Source: a virus. Taken from it: a DNA stretch of 64,000 bases. Below the pieces are notes generated by a model. It was given only the letters and a program-made list of their open reading frames with translations, was not told the DNA's origin and ran no database searches. Shown one piece after another: positions 39,400 through 46,709 of the stretch (within the stretch, counting starts at the first letter, position 1; each line of letters opens with the position of its first letter). The stretch spans positions 1 through 64,000 of the IMG/VR virus record IMGVR_UViG_3300017971_000280; one strand, 5' to 3'. A program made the translations under genes and the position numbers.

Positions 39400-40116
39400 G
39401 TGGAAGAAAAGGAAAAGGACGGGCAGAAGATTACTTTAAAGATTATCCAGATTTCAGACCTACACATTACATCTTTTCGAAATCTATTGACCCCGATGAT
39501 TGACGCTATAAACCGTGAACCAGTGGACTTGGTTGTTGTAACTGGTGACACTGTTCATGATTCTTGTGATATGAAGTTGTTTAAGGAAGCTTCCGACACT
39601 TTAAACAAGATTAAGCACAGAGTAGTTGTCATTCCTGGGGATTATGATGGCGGAAATTTGTGGAAAGAATATTTTGGGGAGAGTCGTCTGAGGGCTTTTA
39701 ACCTTAATGGCTTTTGTTTAGATTTTCTGGATACCTCATTTATGAGGCATAGGTATGGAGTTGGTTGGGGAGATGTTCTGAAGGAAGACCCTGAACAAGA
39801 TGAATGGTTAAAGAAGCAGTTAAAAACTGATAAATACCATATCATATTTTCCCATCATCCATTTTGGACACAACCAACGAAAGAGGGAGATGAGTACTTA
39901 ACTGATAATGTAAGGGCTGTATATTCAGGACACCTACATGAACCAGTAAAGTTTTACTTTAAGTATGACAAACCGAAATCTCATTTTCCAAATGGGTTTA
40001 CATGTGTTCCAATGAAATTTCACGGTAATGCGTGTTACATGGTTATCTTGGTTAAGCAAAACGGTGAGATGGTTAATTTCCCTAGAGTCGTTACTGCAAA
40101 GCGGACGGCATGGTAA
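39400..40116 (+). CDS. Calcineurin-like metallophosphoesterase, 238 aa
   Basis: Binuclear-metal hydrolase fold: QISDLHITS (D-x-H), VVTGDTVHD (GDxxxD), VIPGDYDGG where most members have GNHD, SHHPF, and YSGHLHEP (GHxH). The motif order is complete except for Asn to Asp in GNHD. GTG start after AAGGAGAGGAATT. It sits directly before a glycosyltransferase, so its substrate could be a sugar or nucleotide phosphate. Its role in a head module is unclear. Confidence 0.85.
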   Translation: MEEKEKDGQKITLKIIQISDLHITSFRNLLTPMIDAINREPVDLVVVTGDTVHDSCDMKLFKEASDTLNKIKHRVVVIPGDYDGGNLWKEYFGESRLRAFNLNGFCLDFLDTSFMRHRYGVGWGDVLKEDPEQDEWLKKQLKTDKYHIIFSHHPFWTQPTKEGDEYLTDNVRAVYSGHLHEPVKFYFKYDKPKSHFPNGFTCVPMKFHGNACYMVILVKQNGEMVNFPRVVTAKRTAW

Positions 40117-40131
40117 GAAAAGGAGTGGATA

Positions 40132-41442
40132 ATGAACGGTAAGATAAGACTTTTATGGATTGGAGATTCACCAGCAGTTAGCACAGGTTTCGGACGTGTG
40201 TCGCAGGGAATTTTAGAAGGATTGTATCAAACTGGAAAATATGATGTAGCAGTTCTTGGTATCAATCATCAAATAGGTGACCCTCATCGTTACGAGGGTA
40301 TGTTTAGAATCTATCCCGCTAGAGCGAGGGGGAATGTTTACGGGTTCAATAGGGTTCAGGAAGTTATCGCAAAGGAGAGACCTGATTTAATCCTTATTAA
40401 CAATGATTTGTGGATAACTTCAGAGTATGTTAAAGAAATTCCTGAGAATAATAGAATTATAACTTACTCACCAGTAGATGCTTTACCAGTACAACCAGAG
40501 TGGATAGAGGTTCTAGATAAAGTTAATGCTAATGTTACAACTTACACGGAGTTTGCTAAACACGGTATACAGGGAGCAAAGGATATTAAGGTGAACGTTA
40601 TCGGTCATGCTGTAGATACTGATGAGTTTTACCCTATAGAAGATGCTAGAAGTTTCATGGCAAACATCCCACCAGATTCTTTTATTGTACAGAACATAAA
40701 TAGGAATCAACCAAGGAAGAGATTAGACCTATACTTGAAGGCAATGCAGTTGTGGTTGTCTCGTTTACCAAGAAGCGATAGAGAAAACATTAACTTCTAC
40801 TATCATGGCACTTTAAGAGACGTTGGTTGGAATCTTGTTCAATTGGCTCAGAGATGGGGAATTGACGATAGATTCTTGATAACCGACCAAACACACATCA
40901 GTCCAGCACAAGGTGTCTCCATTCAAATGTTATGCAAGATTTACAATTGTGCTGATGTTCACGTTATGACCTCAATGGGAGAAGGATTCGGGTTGAGTCC
41001 ATTCGAGAGTGCGGCATGTGGTGTGGCACAGATTGTTCCAGACCACTCTGCTTGTAAAGAATTATGGGTAGGAAAAGCACCGTTAATCAATATTGACCAT
41101 TGGGAGGTTCTTACTGGTGGTGTTAACACCGAAGGTGGGGTAATTGATGTTGAGCATTTGGTAAGTATCCTAGACGATTTATACCACAATAGAGAAAAGG
41201 TTAAAGAATACGGAAAGTTAGCTTATGAATTTGTTCAACGTGAAGAGTTCACTTGGGGTTACATTTCTAATGAGTTTGATAAAATCATTACTGACATAAT
41301 GGAGGCTGGTGATTCGTCATTATCTAAAAAGTTTTCCACAGAACCAACAACGTTTGTTGAAGCTCCCGAAGTAGAGAATAAGGAAGCCACCATAGCGGGA
41401 GAAAAAGAGAAGAAAGATGACGATAACGTTTCCAGCAACTAA
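40132..41442 (+). CDS. GT4 glycosyltransferase, 436 aa, in the neck-gene region
   Basis: Paralogue of the gene at 33655: LLWIGDSPAVSTGFGRVSQG, GNVYGFNRVQEVI, VIGHAVDTDEFYP and SMGEGFGLSPFESAACGVAQ with the E-x7-E donor motif. The extra C-terminal 40 residues are Glu/Lys rich and likely disordered. It follows a phosphoesterase gene by 15 nt and overlaps the next gene by 26 nt. Position inside the virion operon suggests a virion acceptor. Confidence 0.88.
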   Translation: MNGKIRLLWIGDSPAVSTGFGRVSQGILEGLYQTGKYDVAVLGINHQIGDPHRYEGMFRIYPARARGNVYGFNRVQEVIAKERPDLILINNDLWITSEYVKEIPENNRIITYSPVDALPVQPEWIEVLDKVNANVTTYTEFAKHGIQGAKDIKVNVIGHAVDTDEFYPIEDARSFMANIPPDSFIVQNINRNQPRKRLDLYLKAMQLWLSRLPRSDRENINFYYHGTLRDVGWNLVQLAQRWGIDDRFLITDQTHISPAQGVSIQMLCKIYNCADVHVMTSMGEGFGLSPFESAACGVAQIVPDHSACKELWVGKAPLINIDHWEVLTGGVNTEGGVIDVEHLVSILDDLYHNREKVKEYGKLAYEFVQREEFTWGYISNEFDKIITDIMEAGDSSLSKKFSTEPTTFVEAPEVENKEATIAGEKEKKDDDNVSSN

Positions 41443-41869
41443 ATCAACTAAGGATGCTATTAGGAATGCAATTGGTCAAGTAGTTACATTCATAATTCGT
41501 GGTGACCAATCAGCATGTCCAGTATGTAGCGGGTTAGATTTATATGATGAGGTTAATGAGGTTAGTCTTGACCCATATTGCACGACATGTTCAGGTCAAT
41601 ACTGGATAACTGCCGATGTTTACTCTGGTGTGATGGCTCACGTAAGATGGAGAACACAAGACCAACCAGATATGGGAGTTGGTGGAGAAACTTTTGATGG
41701 TGACTGTATGATTACCATTGATATAAATGCTCTTTCAGAGGCTAATATTGTCAAGGTAAAAGAAGTAATAGCGGATTCACGTAAGTTACAAATATACAGA
41801 GCTATACATAGAGGAGTCCCAACAAGGGATAGAATCAGATTTGTATGCAGAGAATTTGGGAAGGAGTAA
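41417..41869 (+). CDS. Neck-region protein with zinc knuckle, 150 aa
   Basis: Residues 34-60 have CPVCSGLDLYDEV and CTTCSGQYW, two CxxC knuckles 20 residues apart. The rest is beta-rich (SGVMAHVRWRTQDQPD, CMITIDINALSE), with a basic C-terminal. It is read by overlap with the glycosyltransferase gene. The position suggests head completion or tail-adaptor function; small zinc proteins of this kind occur in siphovirus neck regions. Confidence 0.6.
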   Translation: MTITFPATKSTKDAIRNAIGQVVTFIIRGDQSACPVCSGLDLYDEVNEVSLDPYCTTCSGQYWITADVYSGVMAHVRWRTQDQPDMGVGGETFDGDCMITIDINALSEANIVKVKEVIADSRKLQIYRAIHRGVPTRDRIRFVCREFGKE

Positions 41870-41873
41870 AGGA

Positions 41874-42098
41874 ATGGGCAAAGAATTTCAAGGTTTGACG
41901 GAATTAGAAATCGTTAAACTAATAAATAAAAGGAAGAAAAGGTACTGTGCAATTGCACTAAATGACCTTGAGGAAGAAATCCAAGACCCTGAATTATTCA
42001 AGAGAGTAAGGAAGGTTGTTCTTGATAATATGAATAGCTTCACACGAAGCGTTTTTACGGTGGTTGGAATTAACGTAGAAGGAATTGAGGATGAGTAG
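41874..42098 (+). CDS. Hypothetical neck-region protein, 74 aa
   Basis: ATG at 41874 after AAGGAGTAAAGG, four bases past the previous stop. The product is helical and charged: LTELEIVKLINKRKKRYCAI, DPELFKRVRKVVLDNM. Role unknown; a head-tail joining subunit by position. Confidence 0.55.
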   Translation: MGKEFQGLTELEIVKLINKRKKRYCAIALNDLEEEIQDPELFKRVRKVVLDNMNSFTRSVFTVVGINVEGIEDE

Positions 42099-42101
42099 TA
42101 A

Positions 42102-42974
42102 ATGGAATTTCGCTTTTCACATAGGATATTCAACTTCAATCCTGTTGGAGTCCTAGGAGCTTTAGGAATAACTCCAAGAACATATCCATTCAGATACCAA
42201 GCTCTTATAAGTGAGGTTTATTTTGTAATAGAAACTCAAGTTAAGGTTTCGGCACAGAAATTAAATTTCTTAGTTAAAGAAGCGTACAGAAGGGATATGA
42301 TGGACATTGAGGAATACATCAGGTTTCCTGGGTATATCTCAGTGATGGAACAAGCATTAAGCAATCCCGCTCATGTTGATGTTTTTTGGGATGAGAAAAA
42401 TGTAGTTCAAGCGAAATTTATTGATACTGATAGATTAGGTGATGTTGGTGACCTTCAAGCGATACAACAACTTGTGTATCCATTGAGAGGTACTCTGGAC
42501 AGATGGAGAGGTTTGTATGTTGCTTGGTTAGAAGGAAGAAGTAACAGATATGCTGAGACAGTTGGACGTAGATTAGACTTAATGAGGACTTTTGGTGTAG
42601 CACCATTTTGGGAACTCATAGAATATGGAAATCAGCAATATCCAGCATACCCAACAAATGGTCCAAAGAGGACTCTTTCTAACTTCAAAGGCATATACAA
42701 CCGAGAGATGACTATTACTTACCAAAAAGTACTAGGACTTGTTCGACAGCTAATTGGAGCACCAGACCTTATCTTTAGGGAATTTCAAGCCGCTACAGTT
42801 ACATATCAAAACCAACCCCAATTTGGATATTCTTGGAAATCAAGGATGGGAAAGAATGTATTTGCACTGGCAGGGACAGAAAAATTAATTGGTGACCGTC
42901 TCACAGCTAGAGGTTTTTTGTTAGACCCACAAGGTGTGGTGATTAAGAAATGGAGCGGATGGTTGCCGAGATAA
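42102..42974 (+). CDS. Hypothetical neck or tail protein, 290 aa
   Basis: ATG three bases after the previous stop. Aromatic-rich N-terminal (EFRFSHRIFNFNPVG), a long helical middle (LRGTLDRWRGLYVAWLEGRS) and GYSWKSRMGKNVFALAG near the end. Mixed alpha/beta, no catalytic motif. By position a minor head, neck or tail-completion protein. Confidence 0.6.
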   Translation: MEFRFSHRIFNFNPVGVLGALGITPRTYPFRYQALISEVYFVIETQVKVSAQKLNFLVKEAYRRDMMDIEEYIRFPGYISVMEQALSNPAHVDVFWDEKNVVQAKFIDTDRLGDVGDLQAIQQLVYPLRGTLDRWRGLYVAWLEGRSNRYAETVGRRLDLMRTFGVAPFWELIEYGNQQYPAYPTNGPKRTLSNFKGIYNREMTITYQKVLGLVRQLIGAPDLIFREFQAATVTYQNQPQFGYSWKSRMGKNVFALAGTEKLIGDRLTARGFLLDPQGVVIKKWSGWLPR

Positions 42975-42986
42975 GGAGCTTACGCT

Positions 42987-43247
42987 ATGGATATGAATTC
43001 AAGAAATGGGATATTAGAAAGTGCGGTAAGACAAGCTGTCGAGAAACTAGCAGAAAAAGGAGTTGAAGGGTGTACAACGAAAGATGTAATCCTGGCTTCC
43101 TTTGCTTCTCTGTCTCTAAATGGTGGTCTTGCATCATCTGTTGAGGTACGTTCTATAGCTACTGAAATTAAAAAGTTCGGGTGGAGAATAGCTAGTATGT
43201 GTTTTACCACTCTTATAGCAATTATACTTGTACTAATCTTTCTATAA
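42987..43247 (+). CDS. Small C-terminally anchored membrane protein, 86 aa
   Basis: The first 60 residues are polar, and the C-terminal 22 are a membrane segment (FTTLIAIILVLIFL at the end). Such tail-anchored small proteins in phage structural regions may be holin-like or have another membrane role; no endolysin lies nearby, so lysis is not supported. Confidence 0.6.
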   Translation: MDMNSRNGILESAVRQAVEKLAEKGVEGCTTKDVILASFASLSLNGGLASSVEVRSIATEIKKFGWRIASMCFTTLIAIILVLIFL

Positions 43248-43259
43248 AGGTGAGGGTTA

Positions 43260-43763
43260 ATGGTAACAGGAAAGTTTCATAATGAGGATTTGAGTGTCTA
43301 TTTCTTTATTAAGTTTCTCGATATTAATGGGACACCGTTAGGAGAGATTGCTCGGATTGTAGATGGTTACCCTTACAACGAGATAGAGGAAGGTACGCTT
43401 ACATTACCGACTATATCTATTGAGGCTAGTCTGACATCTGATGAAGGTGTTGGTGAGATGGGTGCTAGTTGGTTTAGACGTACTTGGGCTATAGACATCT
43501 TTGCACAAACTGATGTTCAGAGAGATGACTTGGCAGATAGAATCTTCCAAGCATTGGATGTTGCTGTCCCTATAAAAGACTACTCAGGTGGTTACAGAGC
43601 AGATACAGGAAAAAGCAGGGCAGGTACGGATTTACGCATCATAGAGTATATGAATGTGGATAATCGGACAATACGACCTACTTATGCGTTTAATTTGTAC
43701 GCCAAGATTAAGTATTGGAGGGCTACAGTAGGATTCGAAACTGTATCAACTCAGGCAAGCTAA
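43260..43763 (+). CDS. Tail completion protein candidate, 167 aa
   Basis: Beta-rich with RTWAIDIFAQTDVQRDDLADRI, a pattern like tail terminator and tail-completion proteins (a strand then R-D-D-L-A-D-x-I helix). It stands just before the tail tube gene, apart from a homing-like gene. Good ribosome site (AAAGGTGAGGG). Confidence 0.65.
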   Translation: MVTGKFHNEDLSVYFFIKFLDINGTPLGEIARIVDGYPYNEIEEGTLTLPTISIEASLTSDEGVGEMGASWFRRTWAIDIFAQTDVQRDDLADRIFQALDVAVPIKDYSGGYRADTGKSRAGTDLRIIEYMNVDNRTIRPTYAFNLYAKIKYWRATVGFETVSTQAS

Positions 43764-44185
43764 TGATTATTGAGGTAGATAAGAGGTTAATTGCTTGGTG
43801 TTTAGCATTAGAAGGTTCTATAATGTTAATAAAAAATCGTGGAGCGTATACTCCTTGTGTAGAGTTCATTAACACCAATCCTGAGTTAATAACCAAATTT
43901 TCTAAACTTATTATTGATATTCCTCATCATATTAATCGTAAAGATTATAATGATAAACGTTCAACTAATTATCGCTGTAGGTGTAGAACTTTAGAATCGG
44001 CTAAGTGTATATTGGACACAGTGAAGGATTACTTACCAAGTAAGAATAAACAAGCTGAATTACTGCTTGAATTCATAAACTCTAGATTGGATAATAAGTT
44101 CTCCATCACAACAGAAAGGGAACGGGAAATTCATAATGAAATTAAAGAGTTGAATAAACTAGGTAAAGGCAAACGAGAAGGATAG
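43763..44185 (+). CDS. LAGLIDADG-like homing endonuclease, 140 aa
   Basis: The N-terminal RLIAWCLALEGSIMLIKNRG fits a single LAGLIDADG helix (x-A-x-x-L-A-L-E-G-S) and the following VEFINTNPELITKFSKLI fits the beta-helix that comes after. Single-motif members act as dimers that cut DNA at long sites, so this gene can move itself. The start overlaps the previous stop. It sits between tail completion and tail tube genes, as free-standing homing genes do. Confidence 0.65.
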   Translation: MIIEVDKRLIAWCLALEGSIMLIKNRGAYTPCVEFINTNPELITKFSKLIIDIPHHINRKDYNDKRSTNYRCRCRTLESAKCILDTVKDYLPSKNKQAELLLEFINSRLDNKFSITTEREREIHNEIKELNKLGKGKREG

Positions 44186-44371
44186 GTTTGGAAAAAGGTG
44201 GGTAAGGAGCACAAAGGAAGGGATTGGATTTAGTTAAGAAACAAATGGAACATCTCTCTTAGGTTCGGTAGATAAAACATTCGGGTTGAATAAAGGTAAG
44301 GCATTGCTCGTGGTAGAAAACGGTCAATTGGTAAAAAGGTTGTTTGAGAGAGAGGTTGGAGGTATATTCTA
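44186..44371 (+). other. 186-bp gap with an orphan open frame
   Basis: No ribosome-bound start, but the frame from about 44240 to the TAG at 44369 is open and reads like protein (SLLGSVDKTFGLNKGKALLV). It may be the remainder of a gene cut by the homing element, or chance. GGAGG near 44360 serves the next gene. Confidence 0.35.
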
Positions 44372-45571
44372 GTGAGTAAAAGAATTGCTGTCCCTTACAA
44401 GGACGTAAAATTAAGGATAGTAGGACCAAAAGCTGACTTCTATGCCTACCGTGTTCAACGTCTAGATATACCTGTTACGCTACCTAACACTACAATTAAC
44501 GAACTTGGTAACCCAGGTCACGCAGGAATTGTGACAGACCTTCCTGAAGTGACTGCAACTTTCCAAGCGTTCGATGTTTCACACAAGATATTTGCTATCT
44601 TGGTTGGTGAAGATGTTGACGCATATCCTGCTTCTGGTGTGGATGTTGCAAATCTTGGTTACGTTGACTTGGTTGGTTATGTAAAAGAAGCAACTGTCGC
44701 TGAAATGTTGAAGTGTATCCATGCTAAGTATATGAGAATTACTGACTTCACGTTCACGTACACAGTTGATGGTGAAAGCACAGAGGAATATAGTTGTGCT
44801 GGTAGTGAAAAGAGGTATTTTGCTAATGATGTTGTAGTGGATTCTGGTTACTTGGATGCTAATGGACAGATGACTCTTTCTTATAGTCCAAATCAATTGA
44901 AGAATTCTGATTACTTGTTAAGTTTCATTGTTGATGGAGACTGGAAAGAAGAGACTACGTTTGCGGCACTTGCAAGTGACAAGTATTACGTTAGCGGCAC
45001 TACCGTAACATTGAGTGGTGGTACTGCGGCTGACTATGCTTTAGCTGTGTATCATACACAGAGTGGAGTTCTAGCATGGACTAACATCTCTGACAGTACT
45101 GTTCCAGCCGCTATTCGTGGTAAGAACATTCCTGTTACGATTGGTGTTGAGTCAATGTACAGAGTTCAGAGTGTAACAATTAGAGGTACGTTCCCTAATA
45201 CTAAGGTTATGGAAATGGGTAACACCTCAGTTGTTGGTTACGTTGTAGACCCACCTGACATCAGTGGAGACATTACCGTTCTTGATACAGATAATGAAAT
45301 CGTTGCTCTGTTGACAACTGGTAATAAAGATGATGGTGATGGTTATGGTGAGTATGGTGTAGACGAGTATGAAGAGAGAACGTTAGCATTGGCAATCCAA
45401 TTGAAAGACCCTGCTGACAATACCACAGTCCAGAAGACAGTTCAGATTCCATATATGAGAATTACTTCAGATGGAACAACTTCAAATGTTGGTGGTCAGT
45501 TAACACAAACATTCTCATTCATGTCTAATGATGCACAATGTATCGTGTACTCTGGTGGAATTCCAGCATAA
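44372..45571 (+). CDS. Major tail tube protein candidate, 399 aa, with internal duplication
   Basis: GTG start after TTGGAGG. Residues 27-75 (VQRLDIPVTLPNTTINELGN ... PEVTATFQAFD) and 263-310 (VQSVTIRGTFPNTKVMEMGN ... PPDISGDITVLD) repeat the same pattern, so two tail-tube-type folds are joined. A Thr/Gly-rich insert lies between. Tail tubes form hexameric or trimeric rings; a doubled fold would make trimers act as hexamers. It is followed by a strong hairpin (45644). Confidence 0.75.
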   Translation: MSKRIAVPYKDVKLRIVGPKADFYAYRVQRLDIPVTLPNTTINELGNPGHAGIVTDLPEVTATFQAFDVSHKIFAILVGEDVDAYPASGVDVANLGYVDLVGYVKEATVAEMLKCIHAKYMRITDFTFTYTVDGESTEEYSCAGSEKRYFANDVVVDSGYLDANGQMTLSYSPNQLKNSDYLLSFIVDGDWKEETTFAALASDKYYVSGTTVTLSGGTAADYALAVYHTQSGVLAWTNISDSTVPAAIRGKNIPVTIGVESMYRVQSVTIRGTFPNTKVMEMGNTSVVGYVVDPPDISGDITVLDTDNEIVALLTTGNKDDGDGYGEYGVDEYEERTLALAIQLKDPADNTTVQKTVQIPYMRITSDGTTSNVGGQLTQTFSFMSNDAQCIVYSGGIPA

Positions 45572-45643
45572 ACAGTAGAATAGGAAAAGTATAGGTCATC
45601 CTATCAAAAGATTAAAGGAATTTGATATACGTATCAGATTATT

Positions 45644-45692
45644 AGGGGAGTCTTTGATGGCGATTATTCAAAATCGTTACATGGACTCCCCT
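45644..45692 (+). terminator. Possible terminator hairpin after the tail tube gene
   Basis: AGGGGAGTC (45644-45652) pairs with GACTCCCCT (45684-45692), enclosing a smaller stem (ATGGCGATT / AATCGTTACAT); TTTATTATTATAAG follows, a T-rich run broken by A. Termination may be partial, giving more tube than downstream protein. Confidence 0.6.
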
Positions 45693-45718
45693 TTATTATT
45701 ATAAGAGAGGAAAGGAAA

Positions 45719-46411
45719 ATGGGAAAATTATCAAAACTTTTTAGATGGCACAGAAAAGTAGAAATCAGAGAAGGAGACAAGGTTCTTGAGACAGTATATG
45801 TGAGACTTGTTGGAGATGCTGAGTTCCAAGAAGCTAAAATTGCGGCTTTAAAACGTAGTAAGCAATTGAGAACCCAATTAAGGAATAAGGATTCCAATGA
45901 TTATCAGGCAAGTTTTTCTGACTTGGATTCTCTGACAAGAGATGAGTTAACTATGGGAATCACCTTTGGTGAAATCCCTGACTATAGGGATGAAGGTTTG
46001 CTTACACTTCCAGAGAGAGAAGTACCAGAGCTACCCGATAATCCTACTCTAGAGCAACAAGAAGAGCACGAAACCAAGTTAGAAGAGCTACAAGCTGAAA
46101 GAGCTAAAACTCTTACTGAGTTTATTGAGAAACGAGCGGAAGAAAGAAAAGAAGAGATTGGAAAAGTTGAGGACATAGATAAACTGCGTGAGATGTATGT
46201 ACATTCTGTCATCAATATGAAATGTAGTGAAGAGTTTACTAGAGCGTTCAGAGAGTATCAGGTTTTCAAGGGAACTTTTGCAGATAATAAGTTCAAAACT
46301 CTAGCTTTTGATGATTTTGATGATTTTGATGGGTGTGCTCCACAACTGAAAAGTCAATTGATTTCGGCATACGTCAGTCTAGAGATGACAGGGGAAGACT
46401 TAAAAAACTAG
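45719..46411 (+). CDS. Tail assembly chaperone, upstream frame (gpG-like), 230 aa
   Basis: It lies directly before the tape measure, with an A-rich slippery site (46402-46408) before its stop. The product is helical and charged; residues 105-160 form a coiled coil (EHETKLEELQAERAKTLTEF). Such proteins bind the tape measure and guide tube growth. A share of ribosomes is expected to shift -1 and make a longer product. Confidence 0.8.
   Translation: MGKLSKLFRWHRKVEIREGDKVLETVYVRLVGDAEFQEAKIAALKRSKQLRTQLRNKDSNDYQASFSDLDSLTRDELTMGITFGEIPDYRDEGLLTLPEREVPELPDNPTLEQQEEHETKLEELQAERAKTLTEFIEKRAEERKEEIGKVEDIDKLREMYVHSVINMKCSEEFTRAFREYQVFKGTFADNKFKTLAFDDFDDFDGCAPQLKSQLISAYVSLEMTGEDLKN
46402..46408 (+). 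other. Slippery heptamer for -1 ribosomal frameshift
   Basis: Codons TTA AAA AAC just before TAG contain A-AAA-AAC, the classic -1 slip site. After slipping, the frame continues CTA GCT GAG into the second chaperone frame. The distance to the stop is zero codons, so the site is in the last two sense codons. Confidence 0.85.
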
Positions 46412-46704
46412 CTGAGGACAATGCGTTTGTGGGGGTTTGGCGTATTGTCAAAGAGTTAAATTATCCTCTTCATGAAAGTTTACGTGGTCTATCTGTATTC
46501 GAGTACCCCCACACTTTCAGTTACGTGATAAAGAGACGAATGCAGTTAGACTCCTACCTAGAACTACCCGAAGAGAAACGTCCTCCTCGTTCAATTTGGG
46601 ACAAACCATCAGAACTTGACGAATGGTTCAACAGAATATTCTCTGATGGAGAAAAACAAACCGAGTTTAGTCTTCCTGTAAATGAAGATGAAATCGAGAG
46701 GTAA
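46408..46704 (+). CDS. Tail assembly chaperone, frameshifted extension (gpT-like)
   Basis: Reading frame -1 to 45719-46411, open from before the slip site (an ATG-initiated form could start at 46333) to 46704. After a shift the fusion has 230 plus 98 residues. The extension contains LAEDNAFVGVWRIVKELN and YPHTFSYVIKRRMQL, then LDEWFNRIFSDGEK. It has no good ribosome site of its own. This matches the G/GT arrangement of siphoviruses. It ends 5 bp before the tape measure start. Confidence 0.8.
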   Translation, partial: LAEDNAFVGVWRIVKELNYPLHESLRGLSVFEYPHTFSYVIKRRMQLDSYLELPEEKRPPRSIWDKPSELDEWFNRIFSDGEKQTEFSLPVNEDEIER

Positions 46705-46709
46705 AGTAA

